This document shows, piece after piece, positions 47,185-60,259 of a stretch of 64,000 nt of DNA (the first letter of the stretch is position 1; the number at the start of each line of letters is the position of its first letter). Both the position numbers and the translations under genes were made by a program. The stretch spans positions 124,001 to 188,000 of the forward strand of contig NC_088944.1 of assembly GCF_033473495.1 (NCBI RefSeq), in the 5' to 3' direction. The stretch is from Cercospora beticola. Taxonomy: Eukaryota > Ascomycota > Dothideomycetes > Mycosphaerellales > Mycosphaerellaceae. The notes below the pieces were generated by a model, which saw only the letters and a list, made by a program, of their open reading frames with translations, was not told the origin of the DNA and made no database searches.

Positions 47185-48115
47185 ATTTAGTACTTATATC
47201 TAAAAAGATATTTATATTAACGTCTTATATACTCTTACTATATAGTTCTATAAATAATCTATATACTTAAGCTATCGATTATTATACTTCGAGTATAAGT
47301 AGCTTATATACTCTTTTATATTATAATACTATAGGTACTTCTAGAAAAAGTACCTCTTTAGGCTACTATAGTCCTAGAACTACTTTATATAATACGAAAC
47401 GAGTAGTTCTAGGTTACCTATATAAAAGATATATTAAGTTAGTAGATACTCTATCTAGATTAGATCTAGTTTAATAGCCTTCTTTGCGTCTACTATTATA
47501 TAGTTCTCTTTATAGAAAGTAATAGATTAGGCTACTTTCTTCTAGTAAACTTTACGTTATATTACCTCTTACTACTTATAAAGAGTAGCGATAGTATCTA
47601 TTACTTCTACTCGGCGCTTCTAGTTACTAGTATACTTAGATAGTATAAAGATAAGTAATATACTAAGGACTCGCTAACGTTTACTACTTAGAGAGCTAAT
47701 TACCTAGGCTAATATTATTTATATAGTATCCTAATAGGCTCCTCTTAGCTACTATAGGATATTATTAATCGGCTACTCTTTCTAGTACCTAGTCTATACT
47801 TACTTTAATATAGCTTTATATATCTCTCTTTTCCTATATAGATAGTTCTACTAAGTATATTAGTATTCTATATATTCTTATATACTACTCGACCGCTTAA
47901 TTATTATATAGTAAGCCTATACTTACCTAGCTAGACGATTATATATTCTTCGAGCTAGAACGACTTTAGAGTACTTCTTAATCTATACTAACTACTAGTT
48001 ATAGAAAGATTATAGTTAGCGCGAGTTAATTAAGCGACTTATTCTACTTACTATCTAGATAATTATAGTCTAAGGCTCGAGCTTATAATAGGCCGCCTAT
48101 ATATCTTAGATAATA
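47185..48115 (-). pseudogene. Possible DUF3435 protein fragment, copy 1, RIP-inactivated
   Basis: These 0.93 kb match 58,002-58,945 along their length. On the minus strand the better-preserved copy reads a basic helical stretch (RKREVYKAILK then TRY, EQ-like, LIDKILY). That resembles the segment after the tyrosine recombinase core in fungal DUF3435 proteins, which ends in a Cys/His-rich tail. The catalytic core itself is not recognised, so this may be only a C-terminal fragment, and the call is tentative. DUF3435 proteins include the Captain recombinases of Starship giant elements. Confidence 0.35.
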
Positions 48116-48879
48116 TTCCTAGGCTATAGTATACTAGTAGCCTCTAGAGGACTTAGAAGGACTTAATATAGTTACTATATCCTACTTAATATATTCGAGA
48201 AAGTTCTTATCTATAATAGCTTTATCTAATTTTAAGTAAACTAGAAAGAGCTAAACGTTAAGATATATTAAATAGTTCTCTTAATTAGCTATTCTATAAA
48301 GTATACGATATTTAAGCTCTAATTAACTAATTCTTTAACTTAAAGTAGCTTCTAGAAGTATTAGAGTATACTATACTATATAGAAGATAGAGCTTTATAG
48401 TAAGGCTTTAATATAGTAGTTAAGATATAGATTAATATAAATAGAAACTAGATAGTATAGAGAATAGCAATAAGTAGCCTAACGATCTAATAGACTATAA
48501 AGTATAGATCTATACTACTTTTTAAATTAGTTACTCTATATATAGTTCTAATATTAAGGTATTCGTAATCTAATTTATCTATAGTAAGATACTAATATAC
48601 TTCTTATATTTTCTTACTATTTCTTCTCTACTATTATAGCTAGCTTATTATCTATCTTTAATATCTACTAGAATCTTTTATTTAATCTAGCGAAAAGTAA
48701 CGCTACTATATTAATAGAAATAATCTATAATCTATATATAGCTAAAAACTAGTATAGCTAGAAGCTACTCGTAATAGCTAAAGCTAGGCGATATAGAATA
48801 TAATAGTATTAGATCCTAGTATAATCGAGCTATTATTAGCTAGAAAGCGCTTATACTAGTTACGTTTAGATATTATATA

Positions 48880-50100
48880 TTAGCTTTTAATCTTAAACTT
48901 AGAGAAGTATCTTATTTTTAAACTACTTATAATCTAGAGCCTACTATACTATTAATCTTTTCGCTAGATTAAAATTTATTAGTCTAAGAATAAAGCTTCT
49001 AAATAAATCTACTTAATCTATATCTATTTCTTCCTAGAGTTAGAATAGTCTTCTAGGTTAACTTTCTATAAATACGCTTATTACTACCTAGAAGATTTCG
49101 GTCTACTTAGAGTTATCGCCTAAATATTATAGAAATATATTTAAATTATTCTCTTCTATAAAGTATAAAATTTAATACTTAAGGATAATAGCTAATAGCT
49201 CGATCTCTTCTAGTAGCTTAGACTTATCTACTACGAATAGTAATATTTAGATTATTATATAGATATACTACGATATTATTAGATAGATAATCTATATAAT
49301 CTTAATACTAATATAAGTATTAAAGCTTATAATAAAGCTAAAGGAGAATATATCTAATAGCTTATATATAGGCTCTATTATATAAGCCTCTAGACTCTAC
49401 TATATTATATTACCGACCTACGTACCTATAATAGCTAATTCTAGATAGCGTAGGTAAGCTAAGTCCTCGAGATCTATAATTTAGACTTTCGTAATCTTCT
49501 ATTTAGACTTAGATAATATTATCTAAACTATAATATTATTAGCTTTTATATCTACTACTAGGCTAGCTTAAGAACCGGACTAGTATACGAGTCCTTCTAC
49601 TATTATAAATAATACTTTTCTTATATATTATAGTAATACCTAAGAGTATATATTTTAAAATATACTTTATTATCGTTTATAGGAAATTCTTCTAAGTAAG
49701 TTATAAGAAGCTTATTTAAAGATAGTCGAAAATAAAAATTTTCTACTCGAAGATAGTATTAACTAGGTTATATACGAAAGAACTACTACTAACGAGGTTA
49801 TAGATCTCTAGATATACGTTCTAGTCCTAGAGAACTTCCTTTAAAATAAACTCGTTTATACTAGTACTAAAGATAAGAGTTAGTATATTATTCTTATAGT
49901 ATTCGCGAAGTTCTTACTTTATATAGTAGATATATATTAGTAGCCGTCCCTTATTTTAAATAGTCTTTTCGAGTATATAGATCTATCTCGATTTTCTAAT
50001 AATATATTCTACTATAGTCGAGATTTCCTCTTAGTCTATATACCGATATCTAGTAAGTATAGAGCCGGTACTAAAATAGTTTTAGAAGGCGTTAATACTC
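48880..50100 (-). pseudogene. Protein kinase, RIP-inactivated
   Basis: On the minus strand the frame reads VVDIKANNIIV around 49,535-49,560, the HxDxKxxN catalytic loop with His lost. IIDLED near 49,465, in place of DFG, and a damaged SPEAH segment follow, then DIFSFSFIISF. Further down are FVVDKSKLLEEIELLAIIL, YLGDNSK and LTNFNLAKRLTARQAL, which match the C-lobe of a fungal Ser/Thr kinase group with DLED in place of DFG. The N-lobe is weaker and runs up to about 50,100. Stops are RIP-type. The DLED group is common in fungal accessory genomes; the target is unknown. Confidence 0.75.
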
Positions 50101-51465
50101 GAGTAATCGATAATAAGCTTAGATAAGCCTATATAAAGCTAATATATTAGAGTAGTTATAGTTAATATATATAGAATTAGTAGTAGTATATAGAGAACCT
50201 TCTAACTCTTATTATATTAAGCTTAGTAAAGAGGTCTTTAATAGCTAGCTACTATATAGATCGGAAGTATATAGTTAATTTCGCTTAATTATCTAATAGA
50301 ATATAGCGCTACTATAATATCTAATACTAGGTCTAAGTTCTATAAGACTCTAACGCTTTACGCGCGCTTCGGCTACTTTAGTAATAAACGCTCTATCTCT
50401 ACTATTCCTAACGACCTAATACGTAACTTAGCTACTACTACTTAGAGACCTAATCTAGTATAGTAAAGGTACGAATAGTATATTTCTAGGAATAGTTTTA
50501 TATTATAGGACCTTATAGTATAGACTTATATAGTAGGTACGTACTTAGATATTTACTTATACGTTAGAGCTATTATAGTTAGAAGAGGATAGTAGAGTAT
50601 AAGGATACTATTAGATACGTATATATAGGTTAATATAGGCTTAGAAAGTTAATATAGCTCGAGAAGTATAAGGTTATAATATATAGCCTATAATTATAGT
50701 CTCTTCTATATCTAAAATAGGTTCGCTTATATATAGTAACGATATAGTATATATATATCTACTTATATAGGTAACTCTTTATATTTTATAGTCTACGATC
50801 CTATTTATCTACTTATATTATATAAGATATTATATATCGATAATATTACTATTCTTATCTAGGCTATATATAGTATAATATATTCGCTTATTCTTATTAC
50901 TTTAATACTTAGATTCCCTATACTAATTATTAGTAGAGAACTCTAGTAAAAGTTCTTATATAGAAGTTAGTACTTTATTACGACTCTAATAATCTTAGGC
51001 TTAAACTTCTCTATATTATTTTTAGTAATCTTAACGAATTCTTGCTTTATACTTTTACTAGAGAATCTAGATAGCCGACTCTATAATATTATTTTATCTA
51101 TAACTTCTAATATAACTTACTTACTAGACTTACTCTTAATATTCTTTAGTAAGAAGCTAGAAATATATCGTACTAATATAATAATTCTAAAGTAGGTCTT
51201 ATAGATAGACTAAAGATAAAATATATCGTACTAGTAGAAAAGCTATAAGAACGAAATTAATTATTCTTTAAGCGCTAGAGGATATAGCTTTCTTATTTTA
51301 TATAACGAGTTCTAGGCTAATTCCTAGTAGGAGTTACCTATATCTACGTCTCCCGAAGAATAGCTATATTACTATATAGTTAAGAAAGAGGCTATTATAG
51401 GCTATATAAGTAGAGTAAGATATATATTATACTTATATACTCTTAATAGTTTATATAAGTAGAAT
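50101..51465. other. RIP-mutated DNA left of the Copia element
   Basis: Frames without TGA can be followed on the minus strand, but I recognise no domain. Together with 57,522-57,699 it is the DNA into which the Copia element inserted. Confidence 0.4.
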
Positions 51466-51695
51466 TATTAGAAAGTATAGTCTAGTTAGATATTCTAAGA
51501 GATACTTTAGAGATTAGGATTAGGTAATATAGGTTATATAATACTAGGTTATATAACCTAGCTAATACCTATCTTAGAAGTAAGATATAACCTATAACTA
51601 ACTAATATAATTAACTCGGTTAGTTCCTACTTATTATCTCTACTTCTACTATATTATATCTATCTAACGAGTACCTATAAGAATATAATTTAATA
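51466..51695 (+). repeat. 5' LTR of the Copia element
   Basis: The 230-bp repeat of 57,292-57,521 starts TATTAG and ends TTTAATA. An internal inverted repeat around ATAACCTAGCTAAT-like words is visible. Confidence 0.9.
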
Positions 51696-51719
51696 GGTTA
51701 TAAGCCCGAGTTTATAGAG

Positions 51720-54700
51720 AGGCTCTAAGTAGAAAGAGTTAGCTTTCTTATTCTTAAAGTAATATATATTACCTCTTATAGGATCTATAGTATTAACTAG
51801 ATAGAGAAGTAGGAAAAGAGTATAAAAGAGACTAGAGATATATCCTATCTATACTATTTTAAAGCTTTAGAAGATCCTAGTTATAAGCTAGAAGTTCCTA
51901 AAGAATAAGTAAGATAGAGAAAAGTCTAGTAAAGTATACTCTACTTTAAAAGAGAAGTATACTAAAGAAGTATAAAGAGGAAAGGATTAGCTTTAGACTA
52001 TAGTATCTAAGTAGATAAAACTAGGCCTAAGTACTAAGTACTACTAATAGTTTAGAACTAGCTAGTAGTACTCTTCTAAGAAGATAGATCTTTTAGAAGT
52101 TCTCTATTTAAGAACTTAACTAACTTCTATAAAAGAGAAGAGTTCTTAGATATCTTAGCTAAGAAAGAAGAGTTTTAGTAACTAAAGAAAATAGAAATCT
52201 AGAAGCTACTAATTAGATTAAAAGAGCTTATATTTCTAGAGTTTAGATTTATTTATTTAATTTTATAGAAATAGATTTAATAAGTAAATTAGATAAAAGA
52301 AGAATACTAATTCTAATAAAAGAGAACTAGAGACTATAGTTTAAGCTATAAAAGAATATACTTAGAGGAAAAGAAATTTTCTAGATAATCTTAGACTTAA
52401 AGAGATTATTAGTATCTACTCTAGCTAAAGCTAAAGTATCTAAAGCTTTATTAAGTAAAGAGAAAGGTACTATATTTTTAGAGTTTAGCTTAAAATAGTA
52501 GAAGAATAATATAAAGGTAATCTATATCCTAATAGAAAGTCTTTATATAAATAACTAAGATAAGGTAATAAATAAGATAAGAGTATATAATATCTAAATA
52601 AAGCTATATAGGAAATATAGTAAAGTCTAATAAGTATATATAATAGCTATTATCTAAGAATTTATAACTTTTAAAATAGAACTAGAGGATATAATTAGGA
52701 AATTATAAGTCTACTTTAGTAATCTTAGAAGAAGAATTATAGAGATTAACTAGAAAGAGTTATACTATAAAACTCCTAATATAAGAATTAAGTATCTACT
52801 CTTTATACTTCTAGCTAAGTATAAGAGTATAAAGTAAACTATTTAAGCTTAGAAGAACTTAGACTCTAAAGAAATCCTCTAACTTCTTAAAGTAGAGAAG
52901 TTAATATAGTATAGATACTAGTTATAAGAAATAGTAATATTTACTAAAAGAAGAGAGATCTAAAGTATAAAGCTAAAATACTATCTCTATAAGAAGAAGT
53001 ATTTTAGAAGTATTACTAAGTATCTATATTTTAATAAAGCTAAGAAAACTATTAACTTAAAATAAGCTAGTAGAGTAGAGAAGAGAAGAATACTATCTAG
53101 AGAAAGTATATTTAGAAGAAGATCTTTACTAGATAGAAAAGTATTAAAAGAAATAGTAAAGAAACTTAACTTAAAAGTCTAATCTCTTAAGAAAAGATAA
53201 ACTTTAAGGAAGTTTTCTAAGAAAGTATATACTATCTAAAAAGATATAGAGCTTTCTATAGTATCTAAAGTATCTTAATTTCTATTAGAGGATAATAATA
53301 TTAATAAAGTTATATACTTAACTATAGAAGCAAAAGGTAAGTATATACTATTAAAATAGCTACTTAACTCCTATACTTTATTATATATAACTAACTAAGA
53401 ATTACTTTTTAGAGAACTAAAATCTTTTTAAAGGAAAAAGTAGATTAAGGTTAGAAGTAGCTATCTAATAGCTATATATATAGGAAATATAGTAATAGGT
53501 AGGAAAAGAGGAAAATAGATTATTCTTAAGAATATTCTTTTTATACTTAGTCTAGGAGTAAATCTTGTTTCTTAGAGCTAATTTAGCTAGTAGTATAGTA
53601 TTTAACTACTAAAATTTATACTTATTTTATTATCTAGGAAACTAGTTATCTAAATAAAACTATTAGAAGGAGTACTATTTATTAAGAAGATTAATAATAT
53701 ATTATAGGAGCTTATAATATTATACTTTAATTAAAAATAAAAGAATAAAGCTTATATCTTTAAAGTCTAAGAAAAGATCTAAGAATAGTAGAAGCTTTAG
53801 TATAGAAGACTTATATATTTTAGAGAAAGTCTTCTTAGAAACCTATATAAAATATCTAACTTAAAGGCTTAGATTCCTATTCTAAAGAAATACTAACTTT
53901 ATAGAGTATATTCCTTAGTAAAAATAAAGAAATATAGAGAGAAAGAAACTAAAAGGAAACTCTAAAGGTTATTTCTAGTTTCTATTAATATCTATAGTTC
54001 TTTACCTATCTTAAGATTAGAATATAAATAGTAGCTTAAGATTATTAATAACTTCTTAAGAAAGAAATAGACTTTCCTAATAAAGTCTAAAGAAAATATA
54101 CTAAGTATTCTTAAAGACTAGAAGATAAAAGCTAAGCTATAATTAGGAAACTCTCTCTAGATTATAAGAAGTAATAGAGTAAGAGAGCTTCTTACTATAC
54201 TAAAGTAGTAGAAGAAGAAATATAGAATTTTCTTCTATATAACTAAAGTATATAACTCTATCTAGAATAGAGTAGTTAAGAAGTTAATCTAAACCTCTAA
54301 AAACTATATAAGAGTAATACTAGAAGATACCTATATATCTATTAAATTCTAGCTAGAAGTCTTAGTAGCTTATATAGTTATTAGAAATCTTTTTCTAGTA
54401 GCTTAGAAATTAATAGATTTAAAGTATTACTTAAGGAAGCCTTTTTAGATATTTAACTCTTAGTATTATACTTTAGAGTTTAGAGTTATAAAGTAGTAGT
54501 TTATATAGATTCTAAGTTCTAGCTAGTAGAAATAAAATTAGATAAACTTATAAATAGAAGCAAAGATACTATATTTATTAGATATATTCCTAATACTACT
54601 AAAATATAGCTCTTCTAGGAGCCTAATATAAGAGCTATTAAAGCCTATAATACTACTACTTAGTTTAAGTATAAGAAAGAAGAAGATATAGAGCTAAATA

Positions 54701-57000
54701 TTCCTAAGCTTAATTAAGTAAGTAGTATATCTATTAGAAACCTAGTTAGTAGACCTCTAAAGAAGCTAATAGTAGTTATACTTTCTATAGCTACTATACT
54801 TATAGCTATAGTAACTAAACCTATAGGTCCTAGCTAAATACTCTTTATATAGTTACTACTTCTACTAAAGAATAAGGAGAAGTACTAGAGAATAGAGAAT
54901 CTAGAAGAAGAAAACTCTAGAGAACTATAACTCTAGTAGAAGAAAAGTAGAACTACTAAACTACTTAAGTTAAGCTAGGAAGTTAATAGATAAGCTAGCT
55001 CTAGTACTAGTAGGAGACTATATTCTAAAGTAAAAGAATTAAATATTATATAGTAGAACCTATAAGGAAATAGAAATTAGAAGAAGAACTAAGACTAAAC
55101 TTATAGCTAAAAAAGAAGGAGATCTATTTTAGATAAAGGACTAGGCCTAGAGCTAAAAGCTTATAGTATAGTAATAAAATAAGTACTTTAGAAAAGATAG
55201 AGAGAATATAGATAGGAAAAGGAGCCTAGTACTAAGTATTATAAAGTATTCCTAAGCTAAGTCTAAGACTAAGAATAGAAGTAGATTTAGGAAGCTCTAT
55301 TAGAAGTTTAGGAGTCTATATTTATAGTAATTGCTTCTTAAGTCTCGATATAGAGATAAGAGGTACCTATTCTAAAGTCCTATAAAGAGATAATTTAGAA
55401 TTCTAAATAGAGATATATATAGAAAGATATAGTCTAAAAGGAACTAACTATATTAAGAAGTAATAATACTTAGATAAAAGTTATTCTATCTAAAGAAGTA
55501 AATCTTATTATATCTAAGTAGGTATTTAATATAAAGAGATTAATTAGTAGAGCTATTAAGAAGTTTAAAGTAAGACTAGTTATAAGAAGTTTCTTTTAGA
55601 AGTTTAGAGTTAATTTCTAAGAGATCTTTATACTAATAGTTAAGTATAATACCTTAAAAGTATTTATAGCTATAGTTTATAAGAAGGATCTAGAACTCTA
55701 CTAAGTAGATATAAATAATATATTTACTAAGAGTAAACTTTAAGAAGAAATCTTTATAATTCTACTACTAGAAGTTAAGATTCTATCTAATATAGTCCTA
55801 TAAATCCTAAGAAGCTTATATAGACTAAAGTAAGTAGTAAGAGACTAGAATAAACTCTGTATCTTAAAGTTAAAATAGATTAGGTTTATATAATTAGAAG
55901 TAGACCTATATCTTCTTATCTACTAGGAAAGGAATATTCTAATTCTAACCTATATAGATAATATTCTAATTATAGTACTAAAGCTAGAAGATATACTTTA
56001 GTTTAAAGAATAGCTAGGTAAGATATTTAAGATTAAAGATCTTAGAGAACTAGAGAAAATCCTTAGAATAAAGTTAATAAAAGATAGATAAGCTAGAACT
56101 TTAAAGCTTAATTAAAAATACTTTATTTAGAAGAACCTTATAAAGCTAGGAATAACTAAGGAGATAGCTAACCTAACTCTCTTACTAATAGATAGTTATA
56201 ATAGCCTAAAACTAATAGGCTTATATAATAAGAAAGGGAATAAAATAGAGTACTAAAGCTAAACTAGTACCTAGATATAGCCTATAGTTATAATAAGACT
56301 AGATATTACTTTCTTTCTTAGAAAGTTAAGCTTATATATCTTAGACCTAACTAAGAGGTATATATAAGCTCTAAAGAAACTAGTAAGATATCTAAAGTTA
56401 TTCTAAGACTTAGAACTAATATTTAGAAGAAATAGAGGAAGCCTAATAGAATATTTAGACTCTAACTATATAATAGATAAAGTAGATAGAGTCTTAATTC
56501 TTAGAAGTATTTTCTTTCTTTATAGAGCTCTAGTTTCTTAGATAAGTAGGAAGCAAAAGTCTATTATAATATTAATAATAGAAGCTAAGTATATAGCTAT
56601 AAATATATATATAAAGTAATCTTAGTTCCTAGTAGTACTCTTAAGAGAGATAGACTATATAGAGTTAGTAGAAGAATATCTATTCTAACTAACTATAAAA
56701 GTATATCCTAATATAGTAAGAGAACTAAAGCTAGTATAAATTATAGAAGATAATTAGATAGCTTTAACTCTTATTAAGGATATATATACCTATAAGAGAT
56801 CTAAATATATTAATATTATATATAACTATATTAGATATCTCTAGTAGTAGAGGAAGGTTATAGTAGAATATATTCTAATAAAAGAGATAGTTACTAATAG
56901 CCTAACTAAACTAAAGAATAGGCTATAGTTTTAGGAGTTTATAAGATAACTCTAGCTTATATAGAGAAAGGTAAAAGATTTATACTCTAACTATAGATTA
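51720..57000 (+). pseudogene. RIP-inactivated gag-pol of the Copia element
   Basis: The integrase tail is readable at about 54,243-54,470 (LEDTYISIKF). The reverse transcriptase box TYIDNILI is at 55,951-55,962, formerly YIDD. RNase H follows at about 56,440-56,660 (SRKQKSIIILIIEAKYIAI, from the TEAEY motif). Near 56,810-56,890 comes KYINIIYNYIRYL, from the KHIDIRYHFIR motif that ends Copia polyproteins. The gag part (from about 51,720) is poorly readable. There are many TAG/TAA stops and no TGA. Confidence 0.85.
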
Positions 57001-57291
57001 AACTCTAGACCTTAGGATAATTAATAAAAGATATATACTATAGTATTAGAGATACTATAGTATATATAAAACTAAGCCTAGAAGTTATACTAAAGAAGAA
57101 GTAGCTTGCTATATATAATAAGTAATTAGGATCTAGGAATCTATATATAGTCTAAAAGAGAAAAGCCTAGAGAAGAAATAAAAGGTATATAGCTCTAACT
57201 ATATAACTATAGTATCTAATAACTTATTATAATTTAGAGATAGATTTAAATATAGGAATATAAGTAGAAGACTATCTAGCCTAAGTAGAAG

Positions 57292-57521
57292 TATTAGAAA
57301 GTATAGTCTAGTTAGATATTCTAAGAGATACTTTAAAGATTAGGATTAGGTAATATAGGTTATATAATACTAGGTTATATAACCTAGCTAATACCTATCT
57401 TAGAAGTAAAATATAACCTATAACTAACTAATATAATTAACTCGGTTAGTTCCTACTTATTATTTCTACTTCTACTATATTATATCTATCCGATAAGTGC
57501 CTACGAGAATATAATTTAATA
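57292..57521 (+). repeat. 3' LTR of the Copia element
   Basis: The 230-bp repeat partners 51,466-51,695 and is followed by AGAAT, the duplicated target. Confidence 0.9.
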
Positions 57522-57699
57522 AGAATTATAGTATAGTAACTAGCTTCGTTCTTAAACGCTAGTTTTAACGCTACTATCTTTAAGGTAATATACTATAATT
57601 AATTAGCCTATAACTAATATTAGCTCTTAGTAACTTATATAGATAAGACTATACTACTATATATAAGAAGAAGAAGTTAAGACTCTTTAATTTTATTAT

Positions 57700-57915
57700 T
57701 ATTAAATTTAGAAGTCTAACCTATCTAGATATAGCGGAATAAAGTAAAGTAAAACCTCTCGTAATAAGTAGTTAGAGAGGCTTAGGTTTCTATCTACTAT
57801 AAGCCTATAAAGAAATACTCTCTACTAAGAATTCCTAAAGCCTAAAGTACTACTTACCTAAGGCCTAACTATTAGATAGAGAGATATAGTATCTATAGAA
57901 TCTTAAATTATAATA
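57700..57915 (-). repeat. Solo LTR of the 216-bp family
   Basis: It has exactly the same length as the two LTRs of the element at 15,305-17,635. ATTAT on both sides (57,695-57,699 and 57,916-57,920) is a perfect target-site duplication, so this is a true solo LTR left by recombination between two LTRs. Confidence 0.88.
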
Positions 57916-58001
57916 ATTATAAGTAATAGACTATTACTTAGTTAAGGTAGAGAGAGCTAAAATAGAGTAATATAGGAATCTAGAATACGTCGATTATATA
58001 T

Positions 58002-58945
58002 AGTAGGTATATATTTAGTACTTATATCTAAAGAGTATTATCTCTATATTCTATATACTTTTACTATATAGTTTTATAGATAATCTATATACTCGAGCTA
58101 TTAGTCGTTATACTTTAAGTAGAAGTATCTATTATACTATTTCGGATTATAATACTATAAGTACTTTTAGAGTAAGTATCTCTTAAGCTCGCTCTAGTCT
58201 CGGAATTATTTAGTATATTTCTCGAAGTATAGTACCTAGTTCTTTATATAAAAGATATATTAAGTAGGTAGATAATATATTAGAAATAGATCTAGTATAG
58301 GCTCTTTCTTCCTATATATTCTCGTATACTCTCCTTTATTAAAGATAATAGTATAGGCTACTCTCTTTCTATAGACTTTATATTCTATTATCTCTTACTT
58401 CTTATAAAGAGCGACTATAGCCTTTATTACTTCTATACGATACTCTTAGTTACTAATATACTTAGATAGTATAAAAGTAAGTAATATAGTAAGGACTCGC
58501 TAATATTCGCTACTAAGAGAGCTAATCGTCTAAATAGATATTATTTATTCTAAGATCTAAGTCTTTTCTTTTAGCTAATATAGAATCTTATCGATTAGCT
58601 ACTCTTTCTAGTACCTAGTCTATACTTACTTTAATATAGCTTTATATACCTCCCTTTTCCTCTATAGGTACTCGTACTACGCGCGCTAGTATACTATATA
58701 TTCTCGTATATCTCTTAATTACGTAATTATTATATAATAAGTATATACTTCTTTAGCTAGACGATCGTATATTCTTTATATAAGAACGACCTTAGGATAC
58801 TTCTTAATCTATAATAATTACTAATTATTAAAAGACTAAGGTCGGTCCGAGTTAATAGAGCGACTTATTCTACTTATAGCTCGAATAATTATAGTCTAAG
58901 ACTCGAGCCTATAATAGGCCGTCTATATATCTTATATAATATATT
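58002..58945 (-). pseudogene. Possible DUF3435 protein fragment, copy 2, RIP-inactivated
   Basis: It matches 47,185-48,115. On the minus strand it reads IYDRLAKEVYTYY, then RDIREYIVY and RKREVYKAILK, with only RIP-type stops. A C-terminal tail once rich in Cys/His is suggested near 58,100-58,250. No recombinase core is seen. The assignment rests on pattern memory of DUF3435 proteins and is uncertain. Confidence 0.35.
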
Positions 58946-59197
58946 ACGAAAAGTAGTTATACTAGAAGATAGTAGATAATAAGTACTATAAGATAAAGTT
59001 ATATTAGGAGTTACTAATATAGCCTAGAATATATTAGCGATATTAGTAATAGATATAGAACTTATCGAAAAATACGAACTACTACTATCCTAAGCCTTAC
59101 TATATTCTCTATAGAAGTAATATAGCTTTATAAGTATCTTAAAGTTCGTAATAGTACCGAGCTACTATAACTTCTTATAAAGCTAATTTTAAATAAA

Positions 59198-59536
59198 ATA
59201 TATAAAGTATATAACGCTAGTAACTCTATACCTACTACTACTAACTATTTTCCTATAATATACTCTTATACTAATAGTAAGATATACTTTACTCGCTAAA
59301 AATAGAATAGTAAATACTTAGAGGAGCGACTTAAAAAGAGCTTATAGAGTACTAACTTAGTACGAGTTTCTAATAATATAGAATAGAAGAACTAGAAGGA
59401 TAGACTAGAATAGAGTAAATTAAATAGGCTATTTAGAGTTTAGGAAGTTTTCGGAAGCAAAGCAATTATATAATATCTATAATAAGCCCTTTAGATACTT
59501 AGTACTAAGTAGAATATACTCTATCTATCTATCTAT
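59198..59536 (+). repeat. 3' end of a (CTAT)n-tailed repeat, copy 2
   Basis: It matches 30,402-30,750 and ends in CTAT repeated four times (59,521-59,536). This copy is more heavily RIP-mutated than copy 1. Confidence 0.65.
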
Positions 59537-60259
59537 TCTCTTTCGAGATAAAAGTCGAAGAAGTAGTATTCTTATTAGTTAATATACTATTAAGGTAACG
59601 CTAATAAGTATTTAAACTTAGTAAGAAGAAAGTTACTTAGAGATCGTAAGTATAGTTAGGTTATAATCCTCGGCGAAATAGTAGAAAGTACGTCTAGCTT
59701 TATAACTAGAAGTATAATTATACTTAGCCGAACTAGGCTTTACCGATTATATATAATTATAATACTAAATAAGCTATAATATTATAGAGTACTAGTAATA
59801 AGAGTCTAGCGCTTTTATTTTTATATACTATCTAGTATAGCTTAATATATTTACTTTTCTTAACTTTAAGAAGTATACGACGAAGCCTATATAGCTTAAG
59901 TAATACCGGAACGTTTAAATTAGTAGTATTCTACTACTATATTCTTCTAAATTCTTAGTAAGCGATAATTAACTCTTTAATAGTAGAATATATCTTTATC
60001 TATATATATATATTCCTTCTTTTAGTAATTATACCTATCGGTCTATTATATATAGCGTATAGACGCGCTTAATTATATCTATACTCTTTCTAGAAATTTC
60101 CTTATACTACTTTAGTTAATCTATATCTAGCTCTAGGTAGAGGCTATCTTCTATCTAGTTATCTATCTTCTACTTACCTTCTACTTATAGTAGCCTATAG
60201 AGTATCTAAGATTATAGCCTATAGAGTCTAGAGCGAAACTATTTAGTCGGATTACGAAG

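Larger units (their letters stand above)
51466..57521 (+). mobile_element. Ty1/Copia element, complete but RIP-killed (6,056 bp)
   Basis: Direct 230-bp LTRs (51,466-51,695 and 57,292-57,521) bound the element, and AGAAT at 51,461-51,465 and 57,522-57,526 is a perfect target-site duplication. The 5' LTR is followed at once by GGTTATAAGCC. With RIP reversed this is complementary to the anticodon arm of initiator tRNA-Met, the half-tRNA primer site known from copia-type elements. Integrase precedes reverse transcriptase, the order that defines Copia. Confidence 0.93.

Noticed and set aside
51466..57915. The 230-bp Copia LTR and the 216-bp LTR as one family
   Set aside because: The two repeats differ in length and body sequence; they share only the short end words and the primer site.
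47185..58945. A complete Starship element
   Set aside because: No recombinase core, no borders and only a tentative DUF3435 match; kept as a low-confidence idea only.
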